Assembly (NCBI GenBank): GCA_021773435.1 | Contig: JAJFKC010000010.1 | Location: 62,001 to 126,000 of the forward strand | Length of the DNA: 64,000 bases | From: Porticoccaceae bacterium | Lineage (GTDB): Bacteria; Pseudomonadota; Gammaproteobacteria; Pseudomonadales; Porticoccaceae | Reading direction: 5' to 3' | Translations under genes and position numbers: made by a program | Notes under the pieces: generated by a model | The model's input: only the letters and a program-made list of their open reading frames with translations | Told to the model about the DNA's origin: nothing | Databases searched by the model: none | In this document: positions 29,448 to 39,841 of the stretch, one piece after another | Layout of the letters: every line of letters begins with the position of its first letter | How positions within the stretch are numbered: position 1 is the stretch's first letter

Positions 29448-30401
29448 ATGAGCTGGCTTGACCGAATAAGACCCACCGGGTTGGCGACTAAGAACAAAGA
29501 AGGCGGCACGGTGCCGGAAGGTTTATGGGAAAAATGCCAGCGGTGTAGCGCACCTTTGTATCGACCAGAGTTAGAGCGAAATTTGGACGTTTGCCCCAAG
29601 TGTGATTACCACCTACGCATCGGCGCGCGTCGTCGCATCGACATATTTCTTGATAAGGACAATCGCGAAGAGCTAGATGCCGACATCGAACCAGTTGATC
29701 GCTTAAAATTTAAAGACGTCAAAAAATATAAAGACCGCCTCACAGCCGCTCAAAAATCTACTGGCGAAAAGGATGCTCTGGTGTCAATGCGCGGTGAGTT
29801 AAAAAGTGCTCCGGTGGTTGTGGCGGCTTTTGAATTTGCTTTCCATGGCGGTTCTATGGGCCAGGCGGTTGGCGAAAAGTTCGCGCGGGCTGCAAAGCTT
29901 TGCCTGGAAGAAAACATCCCGTTAGTCTGTTTTTCTGCGACGGGTGGCGCGCGTATGCAGGAAGCGCTAATTTCATTGATGCAGATGGCTAAGACCAGCG
30001 CTATTCTTGAAAGGATGAGCCAGCAGGGCACACCTTATATATCGGTTATGACTGACCCGGTCTACGGTGGCGTTTCTGCGAGCCTGGCAATGCTGGGAGA
30101 CATTAATATTGCCGAGCCGGGTGCCAGAGCCGGTTTTGCTGGCCCTAATATAATAGAGCAAACGATTCGGCAGAAGTTGCCGGAAGGTTTTCAACGCAGT
30201 GAATTTTTACTCGAACACGGCTCAATAGATATGATCGTCTCGCGTCTTGAATTAAGAGATACAATTGCAAGCTTGCTCAGTAAGTTGACCGGCCGCACCC
30301 AGCCAGGTGAAACACAACCCGTTGTGCCTCAAGCAGAATCGGCACTTGATACAAACCCTGCGAGTGGCGAGGATATTTCTGAAACAAACATCACTCAATG
30401 A
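29448..30401 (+). CDS. accD: AccD, acetyl-CoA carboxylase carboxyltransferase beta subunit
   Basis: A 317-residue subunit that, with AccA, transfers carboxyl from biotin to acetyl-CoA to give malonyl-CoA. The N-terminal zinc ribbon is Cys4 (CQRCSAP and CPKCDYH). The crotonase-like core has [20 protein letters not shown] and [19 protein letters not shown]. The last 30 residues are a low-complexity tail. A 178-bp gap separates it from trpF, so an independent promoter is possible. Confidence 0.97.
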   Translation: MSWLDRIRPTGLATKNKEGGTVPEGLWEKCQRCSAPLYRPELERNLDVCPKCDYHLRIGARRRIDIFLDKDNREELDADIEPVDRLKFKDVKKYKDRLTAAQKSTGEKDALVSMRGELKSAPVVVAAFEFAFHGGSMGQAVGEKFARAAKLCLEENIPLVCFSATGGARMQEALISLMQMAKTSAILERMSQQGTPYISVMTDPVYGGVSASLAMLGDINIAEPGARAGFAGPNIIEQTIRQKLPEGFQRSEFLLEHGSIDMIVSRLELRDTIASLLSKLTGRTQPGETQPVVPQAESALDTNPASGEDISETNITQ

Positions 30402-31683
30402 ATGGCTGGAATTACTGGAGACGCGCCACCCCAACGCGATTGATTTGGGCTTGGATCGAGTATCTCAGGTAGCGGAGCGGCTTAACCTTATAAACCTGGA
30501 TGCTACGGTTATCAGCGTTGCTGGTACCAACGGCAAAGGCTCCTGCATCGCGACAATGGAAGGCATGTTATTGGCGGGTGGAGTCCGCGTTGGGTCCTAC
30601 ACCTCTCCCCACCTGGTGGCCTACAATGAACGTATTTGTATTGCTGGCGAGCCGGTTGGCGACCAGGATATCTGTGCCGCGTTTGCCCACATTGAGCGAG
30701 CAAGGGGCAGCATTAGCCTTACTTATTTCGAGTTTGGGACGCTGGCAGCACTATGGGTTTTCAAACACCAGGTGCTCGATGTTGTTTTACTTGAAGTCGG
30801 TCTTGGCGGACGACTGGATGCAGTGAATATAGTCGATGCAGACGTTGCAGTGGTGACATCAATTGATCTAGACCATCAAGAATGGCTAGGTGACGACCGC
30901 GAATCTATCGGCGTTGAAAAAGTCGCAATTGCCAGGGCAGGAAGACCATTAGTTTGTGCTGATGCTGAACTCCCGGCAGGCGTCCTGGCTAGTATTAAAA
31001 GTATTAATCCCCGTGAGTACATGCTTGGAAGCGAGGCTTTTAATATTTCTGAGAATGGTCAGGCGCTACATTTAACCTGTACAGATCTGTCTGGGCGGAA
31101 AGTTACTTACGTGGATTTGCCCCAACCACAATTACCCCGAGCCAGTGCACTAAGCGCTGTGCAGGCATTAGTTTGTGCCGGAAGGCCCCCGAGTCCGGAG
31201 CTAGTTCACAAGACATTCGTTGAGACCGGTCTTTCAGGGCGATTTCAAACGGTTCGGTTTGGTCATCACGATGTGATCCTTGATGTGGCCCACAACCCGG
31301 CCGCAACTCAATTACTGGCTAACAAAATAAATTCCCGTACTCATAAAGATGGTCGTGGTGAAGGCCATCGCAAGATTCATGGTTTGTTTGGTGTGCTAGC
31401 GGATAAAGATATAGGTGGCATGATTAAGCCTTTGTTATCAGTGATCGATGTATGGTATCTCTGTGATATGCGCAACGTATCGAGAGCAGTGAGTTCTGAG
31501 GATGTGGCCAGACGATTTTGCACTTATGAAATTTCAGTGCGGACTCACGCCAGTGTTGCCCTTGGCCTGAAATCCGCTATCGAGAAAATGGCTGATCAAG
31601 ATGTGCTACTCATATTTGGGTCTTTTCACATCGTATCTGAAGCGTTGCACTTAATGGATAAAGAAAATGCCCGAACCGGATAA
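30364..31683 (+). CDS. folC: FolC, bifunctional folylpolyglutamate / dihydrofolate synthase
   Basis: An ATP-dependent Mur-ligase-fold enzyme that adds glutamate to dihydropteroate and folates. The P-loop is in [53 protein letters not shown] and LDVAHNPAA follow. The frame opens upstream inside accD. I choose the GTG at 30364 (439 residues) since the family N-terminus is close to [14 protein letters not shown], but TTG 30346 or ATG 30307 cannot be excluded. It overlaps accD by 38 bp and the next gene by 17 bp. Confidence 0.94.
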   Translation: MARIFLKQTSLNEWLELLETRHPNAIDLGLDRVSQVAERLNLINLDATVISVAGTNGKGSCIATMEGMLLAGGVRVGSYTSPHLVAYNERICIAGEPVGDQDICAAFAHIERARGSISLTYFEFGTLAALWVFKHQVLDVVLLEVGLGGRLDAVNIVDADVAVVTSIDLDHQEWLGDDRESIGVEKVAIARAGRPLVCADAELPAGVLASIKSINPREYMLGSEAFNISENGQALHLTCTDLSGRKVTYVDLPQPQLPRASALSAVQALVCAGRPPSPELVHKTFVETGLSGRFQTVRFGHHDVILDVAHNPAATQLLANKINSRTHKDGRGEGHRKIHGLFGVLADKDIGGMIKPLLSVIDVWYLCDMRNVSRAVSSEDVARRFCTYEISVRTHASVALGLKSAIEKMADQDVLLIFGSFHIVSEALHLMDKENARTG

Positions 31684-32221
31684 TACCGTAAAGCAAAGAT
31701 TAATTGGTGCACTAGTCCTGGTTTTTTTGGCTGCAATTCTATTACCGCTGGTGCTAAACCTTGATGGAGAATACGTGGTTGATACCCGTACCCATATTCC
31801 CGATAGGCCGGATATAGTGCCAGCGGAGATTGGACTGCCTAAACCTGTAACGAACAATTCTAGCTCTAAAACAGCTGATCAAATGTTTCGATTTAATGCC
31901 AGCCGTGATGATGTCCAAAAAGATAACGATGGTGGCATTGAGCTAAAGGCTGAACCTCCTGGGTTGAGTGAACTAGGGGTGCCGAAATCCTGGATTCTGC
32001 AGATTGGTAGTTTTTCTGAACCCCTGACAGCAAAGCAACTTACTCAGAAATTGTTAGCCGACGGTTATCGCGCCTACTCGAGGCAGTCTACGACTCAGGG
32101 TAAATCAATCTACAGGGTTTATGTGGGGCCAAAAATTCGCAAACAGGATATGCTTGATGAGAAAAATGCTATAGAACGAAAGCATAAAGTAAAGACGTTG
32201 TTGCTTCGGTTTGAACCCTGA
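31667..32221 (+). CDS. DedD-like SPOR-domain protein
   Basis: A 184-residue bitopic membrane protein with one N-terminal transmembrane helix (LIGALVLVFLAAILLPLVL) and a periplasmic linker. Residues from about 108 are a SPOR domain (SWILQIGSFSEPLTAKQLTQ ... IYRVYVGPKIRKQDM). SPOR domains bind glycan strands stripped of peptides and target proteins to the division septum. Its place between folC and cvpA matches dedD in Gammaproteobacteria. It overlaps folC by 17 bp. Confidence 0.9.
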   Translation: MPEPDNTVKQRLIGALVLVFLAAILLPLVLNLDGEYVVDTRTHIPDRPDIVPAEIGLPKPVTNNSSSKTADQMFRFNASRDDVQKDNDGGIELKAEPPGLSELGVPKSWILQIGSFSEPLTAKQLTQKLLADGYRAYSRQSTTQGKSIYRVYVGPKIRKQDMLDEKNAIERKHKVKTLLLRFEP

Positions 32222-32410
32222 GTACCACGCCCGGTTAGTTTGTGAATTAATACTGAATGCCAGAATTAAAGGTTGACACGCGTATAACGCTGAGTTCCGT
32301 TATCAGCGAACCTGATCGTCGGTAAAACTAAAATTAGCAGAACATCCTTATACTGTCAGACAAGTTTTTATTTATAATTAGGCGAGCTGAACCAACGAGC
32401 ACTCGGGATA

Positions 32411-32905
32411 ATGAATTGGGTTGATTTCGCAATTATCGCAATATTGGGTATTTCCATGCTGATCAGTGTTATCAGGGGCTTTGTTCGTGAAGCTATGTCT
32501 CTGGTGGTTTGGGCCACCGCACTGGTGGTGGCGATGCTGTTTTATCAGCGTGCTGCCCCCTGGTTGGTCGACCTTATCAATACACCTTCATTACGCTTAC
32601 TGGCCGCCTGGCTGGCACTGTTTGTCACGGTGCTAATTGGCGGTAGTTTAATCAATTACATACTTGGCAAGGCGATTCTAGCCAGCGGTTTAAGTGGTAC
32701 CGACCGCTTTCTGGGAATTCTGTTTGGTGCTGCGAGAGGAGCACTGGTGATTCTTGCCGTATTGATTATGTTGCCAGGCATACTCCCTGTTGAAGAAGAT
32801 ATATGGTGGCAACAATCTGTGTTGATCCCCGAGTTATTGCGCTTTGAGGGTTGGGCAAGAGAGCTGGCATCAACGGCAGCTAATTTTTTTAGTCGACTGT
32901 TTTAG
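32411..32905 (+). CDS. cvpA: CvpA family membrane protein
   Basis: A 164-residue inner-membrane protein with four hydrophobic helices, starting [20 protein letters not shown] and including the family motif [33 protein letters not shown] is the second conserved block. CvpA was named from colicin V production; it is linked to envelope stress and bile resistance, with unclear mechanism. It lies 11 bp upstream of purF, the conserved cvpA-purF pair. The 189-bp upstream gap has TATAAT at 32373-32378 but no convincing -35. Confidence 0.95.
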   Translation: MNWVDFAIIAILGISMLISVIRGFVREAMSLVVWATALVVAMLFYQRAAPWLVDLINTPSLRLLAAWLALFVTVLIGGSLINYILGKAILASGLSGTDRFLGILFGAARGALVILAVLIMLPGILPVEEDIWWQQSVLIPELLRFEGWARELASTAANFFSRLF

Positions 32906-32916
32906 AGGTTATCCCA

Positions 32917-34455
32917 ATGTGTGGAGTGGTTGGAATTGTTGGCAATAGAGATGTCAATTTACAACTGTATGATGCCTTAATTATGTTGCAACACCGTGGT
33001 CAGGATGCGGCTGGGATAATGACCTGCCAGAATGGCCAGCTTAACCAGCGTAAAGATGTTGGCCTGGTCAGTGATGTATTTAAGCCACGCCATATGGAGC
33101 GGCTGAAGGGCAATATTGGTATTGGTCATGTCCGTTATCCAACGGCTGGCAGTTCCGGGCCCTCGTTAGCTCAGCCGTTTTATGTGAATTCCCCCTACGG
33201 CATTTGCATGGCCCATAACGGTAACTTGACGAATTCTCGCGAATTACTTGAGCATGTATTTAAGACTGACCTACGTCACGTCAATACCGATTCAGATTCA
33301 GAGATTTTGCTCAATGTGTTCGCCCACGAATTACTATTGCAGGATCAGCTTGAACCCGGTGCTGAAGATATTTTTGCCGCTGTCAAAAGGGTACATCGCC
33401 GCTGTCGTGGTGCCTATGCGGTGGTCGGTATTGTCGCAAATTATGGTTTGTTCGCGTTCCGTGATCCGTTGGGCATTCGACCCATGGTCTTGGGAAGCAG
33501 GCAAACCGAGCATGGTATTGAATATATGGTGGCATCGGAAAGTGTTGCTTTTGACACCCTGGGTTACGAAATAGAAAGAGACTTGCAACCGGGTGAAGCA
33601 ATATTTATCGATAGCAATGGGCGATTGTATGCTAAGCAGTGTGCAGATAAGTTCTCGTTAAGCCCCTGTATTTTTGAGCACGTATATTTCGCTCGACCAG
33701 ATTCTCTGATAGATAATATTTCAGTCTATAAAGCGCGCTTACGTATGGGCGAAAAACTGGCGGAAAAAATATTGAGAGAAAGACCGGATCACGATATTGA
33801 TGTGGTCATTCCCGTGCCCGACACCAGTCGGGTAAGCGCCCAGTCAATTGCTGAAACTTTGCAGTTAAAGTTTCGCGAAGGCTTTATGAAAAACCGCTAC
33901 ATTGGCCGGACTTTTATTATGCCGGGACAAACCCAACGCAAAAAATCAGTGCGCCAAAAACTCAATCCCGTGAAGCTGGAATTTAGAGGTAAGAATGTTT
34001 TGCTGGTGGACGATTCGATCGTGCGCGGTACCACGTCGAGTGAAATTATCCAGATGGCCAGAGATGCCGGTGCCGCAAAAGTATATATGGCATCCGCGGC
34101 ACCACCCGTGCGCTACCCCAACGTGTACGGCATCGATATGCCTGCCGCGACGGAATTGATCGCACATAACCAAACAGTCGAGCAAGTGGCGCGTGCAATA
34201 GGTGCCGACTGGCTCATCTATCAGGATATCGAAGACCTAATTGCCAGTGCGCAGGAAGGCAACTCTGCAATCGAGCAGTTCGATTGCTCGGTATTTACCG
34301 GCGAATATATTACTGGTGACGTGGATAAATCCTACCTGGACAGTTTGGCTCAGGAACGCAGTGATAATGCCAAGCAAAACAATAACCGTGAGCTTGATGA
34401 TGGGTCCGATGAAGTTATCGGGCTACATAATTCAACCCGGGAAATGGTTCGATGA
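32917..34455 (+). CDS. purF: PurF, amidophosphoribosyltransferase
   Basis: A 512-residue enzyme of the first committed step of purine synthesis, making phosphoribosylamine from PRPP and glutamine. It starts [12 protein letters not shown], where Cys 2 becomes the N-terminal nucleophile after Met removal. The glutaminase domain has [13 protein letters not shown]. The PRPP-binding motif is [18 protein letters not shown]. There is no propeptide or Cys4 iron-sulfur motif, as in E. coli PurF. The stop overlaps the metZ ATG (ATGA). Confidence 0.98.
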   Translation: MCGVVGIVGNRDVNLQLYDALIMLQHRGQDAAGIMTCQNGQLNQRKDVGLVSDVFKPRHMERLKGNIGIGHVRYPTAGSSGPSLAQPFYVNSPYGICMAHNGNLTNSRELLEHVFKTDLRHVNTDSDSEILLNVFAHELLLQDQLEPGAEDIFAAVKRVHRRCRGAYAVVGIVANYGLFAFRDPLGIRPMVLGSRQTEHGIEYMVASESVAFDTLGYEIERDLQPGEAIFIDSNGRLYAKQCADKFSLSPCIFEHVYFARPDSLIDNISVYKARLRMGEKLAEKILRERPDHDIDVVIPVPDTSRVSAQSIAETLQLKFREGFMKNRYIGRTFIMPGQTQRKKSVRQKLNPVKLEFRGKNVLLVDDSIVRGTTSSEIIQMARDAGAAKVYMASAAPPVRYPNVYGIDMPAATELIAHNQTVEQVARAIGADWLIYQDIEDLIASAQEGNSAIEQFDCSVFTGEYITGDVDKSYLDSLAQERSDNAKQNNNRELDDGSDEVIGLHNSTREMVR

Positions 34456-35723
34456 ATAAGCCGCCAAATACCGGAAAAAACGATAGTGCCATCGATGGTG
34501 GTAAAGATTCTCCTAAAAAAAATGTCCTTGAAAATCCCGTAAAGCAAGCCCTGGAAAATGCCTCGATGGATACCCTGGCGGTCCGTGCCGGGCAACGCCG
34601 TAGTGCCGAGGGTGAGCATAGCGAAGCTATATTCATGACCTCCAGCTACGTGTTTGCCAACGCAGCCGAGGCCGCCGCGCGATTTAGTGGGAAACAAAAG
34701 GGCAATGTATATTCCCGTTATACCAATCCTACCGTGCGCAACTTTGAGGAGCGCATTGCCGCACTTGAAGGGGCCGAACAGGCGGTGGCCACATCATCAG
34801 GTATGGCGGCAATTCTGAGCACCTTTCTAGCCTTGCTAAAAAGTGGTGATCACATTGTCTGTTCTCGCGATGTATTTGGTACCACAACCGTGCTGTTAAA
34901 TAATTACCTGGCTAAATTTGGCGTAAGTTCTACGGCGGTTCCGCTGAGTGATTTGTCCGCGTGGGAAGCAGCGATTAAGCCTGAAACTAAAATGTTGTTT
35001 CTTGAAACGCCATCTAATCCTCTGTGCGAAGTGGGTGATTTGACTGCTCTGGTAAGTCTTGCAAAAAAAACCAATACCCTGCTGGTTGTCGATAACTGTT
35101 TTTGTACGCCTGCTCTGCAACGACCCTTCGATTACGGCGTGGATATTGTGATTCATTCAGCAACCAAATATCTGGATGGTCAGGGTCGAAGCATGGGCGG
35201 CGTGGCACTGGGGCGAGCCGAGTTAATGGAAGAAGTGCTCGGCTTCGTGCGTTCTGCGGGGCCCACCATGAGCCCCTTTAATGCCTGGGTTTTTCTTAAA
35301 GGGCTAGAAACCCTGCGTTTACGGATGGAGGCACATTCCGCGAGTGCTATGGCGTTGGCGCTTTGGCTCCAGGAGCAAGCGGTGGTGGAAAAGGTATTTT
35401 ATGCTGGACTCGAAGATCATCAGGGCCACAGTTTGGCCAGGCAACAACAAAGAGCTTTTGGTGGGGTATTGTCATTTCGGGTAGCGGGCGGAAGGCAGGA
35501 AGCCTGGCAGGTCATCGATAGCACGCGGATCTTGTCTCTGACAGCAAATCTGGGCGACGCGAAAACAACCATCGTCCATCCCGCGACTACCACTCATGCG
35601 CGATTAACAGAACAGGAAAGATCCGCCGCCGGCATTACCGAAAACCTGATCAGGGTGGCAGTGGGGCTTGAGGCTATCGAAGATATAAAAGCCGATCTGG
35701 CCAGGGGCTTTGCGGGAGTGTGA
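34452..35723 (+). CDS. metZ: MetZ, O-succinylhomoserine sulfhydrylase
   Basis: A 423-residue PLP enzyme that makes homocysteine directly from O-succinylhomoserine and sulfide. The PLP lysine lies in [37 protein letters not shown] and [16 protein letters not shown] are family segments. The N-terminus carries an extra, hydrophilic stretch of about 40 residues ([18 protein letters not shown]...) before the usual TLAVRAGQ. It follows purF with a four-base overlap, the order seen in Pseudomonas. Substrate choice (succinyl versus acetyl) is taken from that context. Confidence 0.93.
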   Translation: MNKPPNTGKNDSAIDGGKDSPKKNVLENPVKQALENASMDTLAVRAGQRRSAEGEHSEAIFMTSSYVFANAAEAAARFSGKQKGNVYSRYTNPTVRNFEERIAALEGAEQAVATSSGMAAILSTFLALLKSGDHIVCSRDVFGTTTVLLNNYLAKFGVSSTAVPLSDLSAWEAAIKPETKMLFLETPSNPLCEVGDLTALVSLAKKTNTLLVVDNCFCTPALQRPFDYGVDIVIHSATKYLDGQGRSMGGVALGRAELMEEVLGFVRSAGPTMSPFNAWVFLKGLETLRLRMEAHSASAMALALWLQEQAVVEKVFYAGLEDHQGHSLARQQQRAFGGVLSFRVAGGRQEAWQVIDSTRILSLTANLGDAKTTIVHPATTTHARLTEQERSAAGITENLIRVAVGLEAIEDIKADLARGFAGV

Positions 35724-36640
35724 GTGCCGTAAAAAAAATCAGCGATGCTCTGGTTGCGCGCATTGGCGATATTCTTATCGGCAAAGACCAGGAAATTCGA
35801 TTAGCACTCGCCTGTCTTTTTGCCCGCGGTCACCTGTTGATCGAAGATTTGCCGGGCATGGGTAAGACCACTCTGGCCCAGGCTTTGGCCGGTGCATTAG
35901 GTCTAAGTTATACCCGCATTCAATTTACCAGTGACCTGTTGCCGGCAGATATCGTCGGTGTGTCGGTTTATGACCGTGACAATGGAAGTTTCGAGTTTCA
36001 TCCAGGACCGATATTTAGTCAGCTTGTGCTGGCAGACGAAATCAATCGCACCACACCAAAAACTCAAAGTGCTTTGCTTGAGTCCATGTCCGAAGGCCAG
36101 GTTAGTGTCGAGGGTGAGACCAGGCAACTACCACAGCCATTTTTTGTGATTGCGACACAAAACCCGGTAACTCAAGCTGGCACTTTCCCGTTGCCAGAAT
36201 CACAATTAGACCGTTTTTTAATGCGCATAAAACTGGGCTACCCTGATCCGGCCGCTGAGCGAAAATTACTGGCGGGAGATGATCCACGCACCCGTTTAAA
36301 AAAGCTCAAAGCCTGTATTAACGAAAAGACTCTGCAACAGATTCAGCAGCAAATTACCAGGGTTAAGGCATCTGATAGTTTGATCGATTATCTACAACGG
36401 TTGTTGCAACAAACGCGATCCATTGCCGAGCTAAATGACGGCGTGTCTCCTCGCGGTGGTATGGCTTTATTACAATGTGCTCGGGCCTGGGCGTTAATGG
36501 ATGGTCGGCAATATGTGATTCCGGAAGATATTCAGGCCTGTCTAATTCCGGTTTGCGGGCATCGCTTGACCGGTGCTGGCAGTGATCAGGAGATTATCAG
36601 TCTGATGCAGCAGGTTCTCAACACAGTGGATATCATTTGA
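35720..36640 (+). CDS. MoxR-family AAA+ ATPase
   Basis: A 306-residue AAA+ protein with Walker A in DLPGMGKTTLAQALAG, Walker B in LVLADEINRTTPKTQSALL and the MoxR sensor segment FVIATQNPVTQAGTFPLPES. MoxR ATPases act as chaperones, commonly encoded beside DUF58 and transglutaminase proteins as here. It begins with a GTG overlapping the metZ stop by four bases. The client is unknown. Confidence 0.94.
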   Translation: MSAVKKISDALVARIGDILIGKDQEIRLALACLFARGHLLIEDLPGMGKTTLAQALAGALGLSYTRIQFTSDLLPADIVGVSVYDRDNGSFEFHPGPIFSQLVLADEINRTTPKTQSALLESMSEGQVSVEGETRQLPQPFFVIATQNPVTQAGTFPLPESQLDRFLMRIKLGYPDPAAERKLLAGDDPRTRLKKLKACINEKTLQQIQQQITRVKASDSLIDYLQRLLQQTRSIAELNDGVSPRGGMALLQCARAWALMDGRQYVIPEDIQACLIPVCGHRLTGAGSDQEIISLMQQVLNTVDII

Positions 36641-36661
36641 TTCATCCAGGGTGAATTATCA

Positions 36662-37636
36662 ATGTCTAAAACGTGGCGAGCCTGGTTTAAGCAACGTTAT
36701 CACCAATGGGTTAACCGACGCCTCCCCGCCGCCCGGAAAATCCGCCTAAACAACAACCGATTATTTATTTTTCCTACCCGGGCCGGGTTTCTGTTTGGCC
36801 TGGTTCTATTGTTGCTCTGGTTAGTCGCCACTAATTTTGAGAATAATCTGGTATTCGGCGCGACGTTTTTACTTTCAGCGATGTTTGTTGTGGCGATTTT
36901 TCACACCTTTTTGAATTTATCTGGCCTGCTTATCGAAGCCGGGCATAGCCATCCCTGTTTTTGTGGCGGGGCGGCGGAATTCGGTATTTTACTCAGTCAA
37001 AAGGGTCATCGTTATCGGGATAATATTTTGCTTCGATATCCAAAATCCGATCAGAAAACAGTATCACTGCCGGGCACCGAGTTAGCTGCAGTGTCACTGG
37101 CCGTGACGGCAGATAAGCGTGGCTGGTTTGAACCGGGCAGAGTGACACTTGAAACTCGATATCCACTTGGCTTGATTCGTTGCTGGACTTATCTCGATTT
37201 GAATATGCGTGAACTGGTGTATCCGCGTCCCATTAATGCGCGGGGTCAGCCGATCAGTGTGGCATCGGGTCAGGGCACAAACGAAATTGCTGGGGGCCGT
37301 GAAGATTTTCGGTCTCTCGAAAAACATCGGCCTGGCGAGCCGCATAGCCATATCGCCTGGAAGCATTACGCCCGTGAGCAAGGACTGCATACCAAGCATT
37401 TCGCCGATCCTATGGACGAGGAGGTGTGGCTTGATTGGGAGGCTTTTCAAGGCATGGATGAAGAAGCGCGCCTATCCCGTTTGTGTGGCTGGTTGCTGGA
37501 ACTTTCCGCCGGCACAGCTTTATATGGCTTGCGAATGCCTGGTGTCGAGATTCTGCCCTCTCGCGGCGAAATACATCGCGTTAGCATTCTCAGGGAGTTA
37601 GCCCTTTTTAACTTGCCGGATCAGGTGCAAAGTTGA
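36662..37636 (+). CDS. DUF58 domain membrane protein
   Basis: A 324-residue protein with two transmembrane helices near the N-terminus (GFLFGLVLLLLWLVATNF and GATFLLSAMFVVAIFH). A C-terminal DUF58 region follows, with the signature GREDFRSLEKHRPGEPHSHI. It is the middle gene of a MoxR-DUF58-transglutaminase cassette; its stop overlaps the next ATG by one base. No enzymatic motif is visible. Related DUF58 proteins work with MoxR chaperones. Confidence 0.9.
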   Translation: MSKTWRAWFKQRYHQWVNRRLPAARKIRLNNNRLFIFPTRAGFLFGLVLLLLWLVATNFENNLVFGATFLLSAMFVVAIFHTFLNLSGLLIEAGHSHPCFCGGAAEFGILLSQKGHRYRDNILLRYPKSDQKTVSLPGTELAAVSLAVTADKRGWFEPGRVTLETRYPLGLIRCWTYLDLNMRELVYPRPINARGQPISVASGQGTNEIAGGREDFRSLEKHRPGEPHSHIAWKHYAREQGLHTKHFADPMDEEVWLDWEAFQGMDEEARLSRLCGWLLELSAGTALYGLRMPGVEILPSRGEIHRVSILRELALFNLPDQVQS

Positions 37637-39681
37637 TGCAAGCTGATTGGCAAATACCCCGCATCAGTCTGCTCTGGCTGTTAGTCAGCATGGTGGTGGT
37701 AATTGGACTACATGTCGAACATTTGCCGATTTGGCTACTGTCGGCTGCGCTTCTCGCAGTCGTCTGGCAGATACAGAATTATCGGGGTGCCTGGGGTCAA
37801 CCCGGCAAACATTTAAAAGTGCTGCTGACCGGATTGTGTTTTGGCGGGGTACTCAGTAGCTATAGCACCATGCTGGGTCTCGACCCGATGGTGGCTCTAC
37901 TGGTGAGTGGCTTTGTGCTCAAACTGTTGGAGATTAACCATCGTCGCGATGCTCTGGTTATTGTCTATTTAGCTTATTTTGTCGCGATTGTTCAATGTCT
38001 ATTTGAGCAAACCATGATGACGGCTTTGCCAGTGTTTATTGCCATAATGATTGTGACTGCTGCTTTGGTTGGACTTCATCAAAGCAATCAAGACCGTCGG
38101 GCCGGCAATCGCAAGTATTGGTTTAGACCTTTGCAAACCAGTGTCGTATTGGTGATCCAGGCGCTGCCTTTAATGCTGGTGCTATTTATAGTGATGCCGA
38201 GAATTGGTGCTCTGTGGTCGGTGCCACGGCATCAGGATTCTGGAATTACCGGGGTTAGCGATAGTATGTCGCCGGGGGACTTCAGCAACCTGAGCGCCAG
38301 CAGGGAAGTTGCTTTTCGCGTCGAATTTGAAGGTGACATTCCGCCGCAGCCGTCATTGTACTGGCGAGGACTGGTGTTTTCAGAGTTCGATGGTCGTCGA
38401 TGGACACAGTCGGGACCCTGGGGCTATCGAGATAAAAATTTGCTGCAGTGGCATGGAGATCAACCGGCAGAATGGGATAGTCAGGTGTCACGGCACGGTC
38501 AGCCACTGGCTTATACGGTTATGCTGGAACCGACCAATAGTCCCTGGCTGTTTGCGCTGCCAACTGCGAGACCAGATTCTTCCGGTGTTGCTTTAACCAG
38601 AGACTTCCGACTTTATAACAAACTTCCGGTCAATTCTGAAAAGCAATATCGTGTTAGGTCGTGGCTGGACTACGACCTGGAATCTGCTGGATTAACGCCA
38701 TTGCGACGCAGGTTAGAGCTGGCTTTACCGGATGGTTTTAATCCCGAAACGCGGCGAGTCGCCAAACGTTGGCGGGCAGAAAACCCAGACCCCGTGGCCT
38801 TGATTAACCGGCTTTTAAAACAGTACAACAGTGAATTCATCTACACATTAAAACCACCTTTACTAGGCAAGCACACCGTAGATGAGTTTTTGTGGGGAAC
38901 GAAACGTGGTTTTTGCGAATTTTTCGCCAGTAGTTTTGTGTTTTTCATGCGCGCGGCGGGTATACCGGCAAGGGTTGTGGTTGGCTATCAGGGTGGCGAA
39001 CGTCATCCCAATGGCGATTACTTATTAGTACATCAGTATGACGCCCATGCCTGGGCTGAAGTCTGGCTCAAAGGTCGAGGCTGGCTGAGAGTTGATCCAA
39101 CAGCTGCGGTAGCGCCGGAAAGAGTTGAAATGAGTTTTACCGATTTATTCGGTAAAAACAAAGATTTTTTATCTGACTCGTTGCTTTCACTGGAACGCTA
39201 TCAGCACATAAGTTGGCTTAATAAACTGCGATTAAACCTCGATGCTCTGGATTACGCCTGGACCAAGTGGGTGCTTGGCTATGACCATGTTCAGACGGAT
39301 TTGCTGATGCGCCTATTGGGCCGGATTGATCCTATGCGTATTGGAATGTTGCTGGTAATTGCCGGGGCCATTGCCCTGGCGCCGATGGCAATTATGCTAT
39401 TTCGGGCGCGCGAGAAACACTACCGAGATGAGCTTGACCAACAATATGTTCGTTTTTGCTTGCGTATGGAACGTGCTGGGTTGGCAAGACTGTCAGGAGA
39501 GGGACCGAGAGATTATGCTAAACGTATTGTCTCCATGCGGCCGGAACTGCAAGGCGATGTGACTGCGATTACCGATCTTTATGAGGCGCAACGGTATAAA
39601 AATGAGCAGTTTAATGCCGGGCTTTTACGCCAAAAAATGCGCCGATTTTATCCGGGCCTACGTCGAAAAGTTCGGCTTTAG
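37636..39681 (+). CDS. tgpA: TgpA-type membrane transglutaminase-like protein (DUF3488)
   Basis: A 681-residue protein. The first 200 residues hold about six transmembrane helices (DUF3488/TgpA N-terminal domain). A large periplasmic part follows with a transglutaminase-like core whose Cys-His-Asp triad is intact: C427 in RGFCEFFASSF, H471 in QYDAHAWAEVW, D487 in GWLRVDPTAA. One more helix (IGMLLVIAGAIALAPMAIML) precedes a cytoplasmic tail. The Pseudomonas homologue is essential there and linked to envelope integrity. I use the ATG at 37636 rather than the TTG one codon earlier. Confidence 0.93.
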   Translation: MQADWQIPRISLLWLLVSMVVVIGLHVEHLPIWLLSAALLAVVWQIQNYRGAWGQPGKHLKVLLTGLCFGGVLSSYSTMLGLDPMVALLVSGFVLKLLEINHRRDALVIVYLAYFVAIVQCLFEQTMMTALPVFIAIMIVTAALVGLHQSNQDRRAGNRKYWFRPLQTSVVLVIQALPLMLVLFIVMPRIGALWSVPRHQDSGITGVSDSMSPGDFSNLSASREVAFRVEFEGDIPPQPSLYWRGLVFSEFDGRRWTQSGPWGYRDKNLLQWHGDQPAEWDSQVSRHGQPLAYTVMLEPTNSPWLFALPTARPDSSGVALTRDFRLYNKLPVNSEKQYRVRSWLDYDLESAGLTPLRRRLELALPDGFNPETRRVAKRWRAENPDPVALINRLLKQYNSEFIYTLKPPLLGKHTVDEFLWGTKRGFCEFFASSFVFFMRAAGIPARVVVGYQGGERHPNGDYLLVHQYDAHAWAEVWLKGRGWLRVDPTAAVAPERVEMSFTDLFGKNKDFLSDSLLSLERYQHISWLNKLRLNLDALDYAWTKWVLGYDHVQTDLLMRLLGRIDPMRIGMLLVIAGAIALAPMAIMLFRAREKHYRDELDQQYVRFCLRMERAGLARLSGEGPRDYAKRIVSMRPELQGDVTAITDLYEAQRYKNEQFNAGLLRQKMRRFYPGLRRKVRL

Positions 39682-39773
39682 TTTCGATTAGGGGCATGCC
39701 CAAAGTTTTCCAGGCGGCGGGTTCGTAAAAAAGCACTAATCAAAAATGCATGTTGTAGCAAAAGGTATAACTA

Positions 39774-39803
39774 TTGACAATGCTCTGGACAGAATCGTGG
39801 ATA
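39774..39803 (+). promoter_or_regulatory. Possible sigma-70 promoter for the ketopantoate reductase-like gene
   Basis: A perfect -35 TTGACA (39774-39779) is followed after 18 bases by TGGATA (39798-39803), a weak -10. It ends 38 bp before the ATG at 39842. The 160-bp gap indicates a new transcription unit after tgpA. Confidence 0.4.
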
Positions 39804-39841
39804 TTTAGTTTGCCAAACCATTATACGAAACAAGGCCAAGA

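Noticed and set aside
32273-32301. TTGACA upstream of cvpA as a promoter
   Set aside because: The -35 is perfect but no acceptable -10 follows at 16-18 bases; left out of the feature list.
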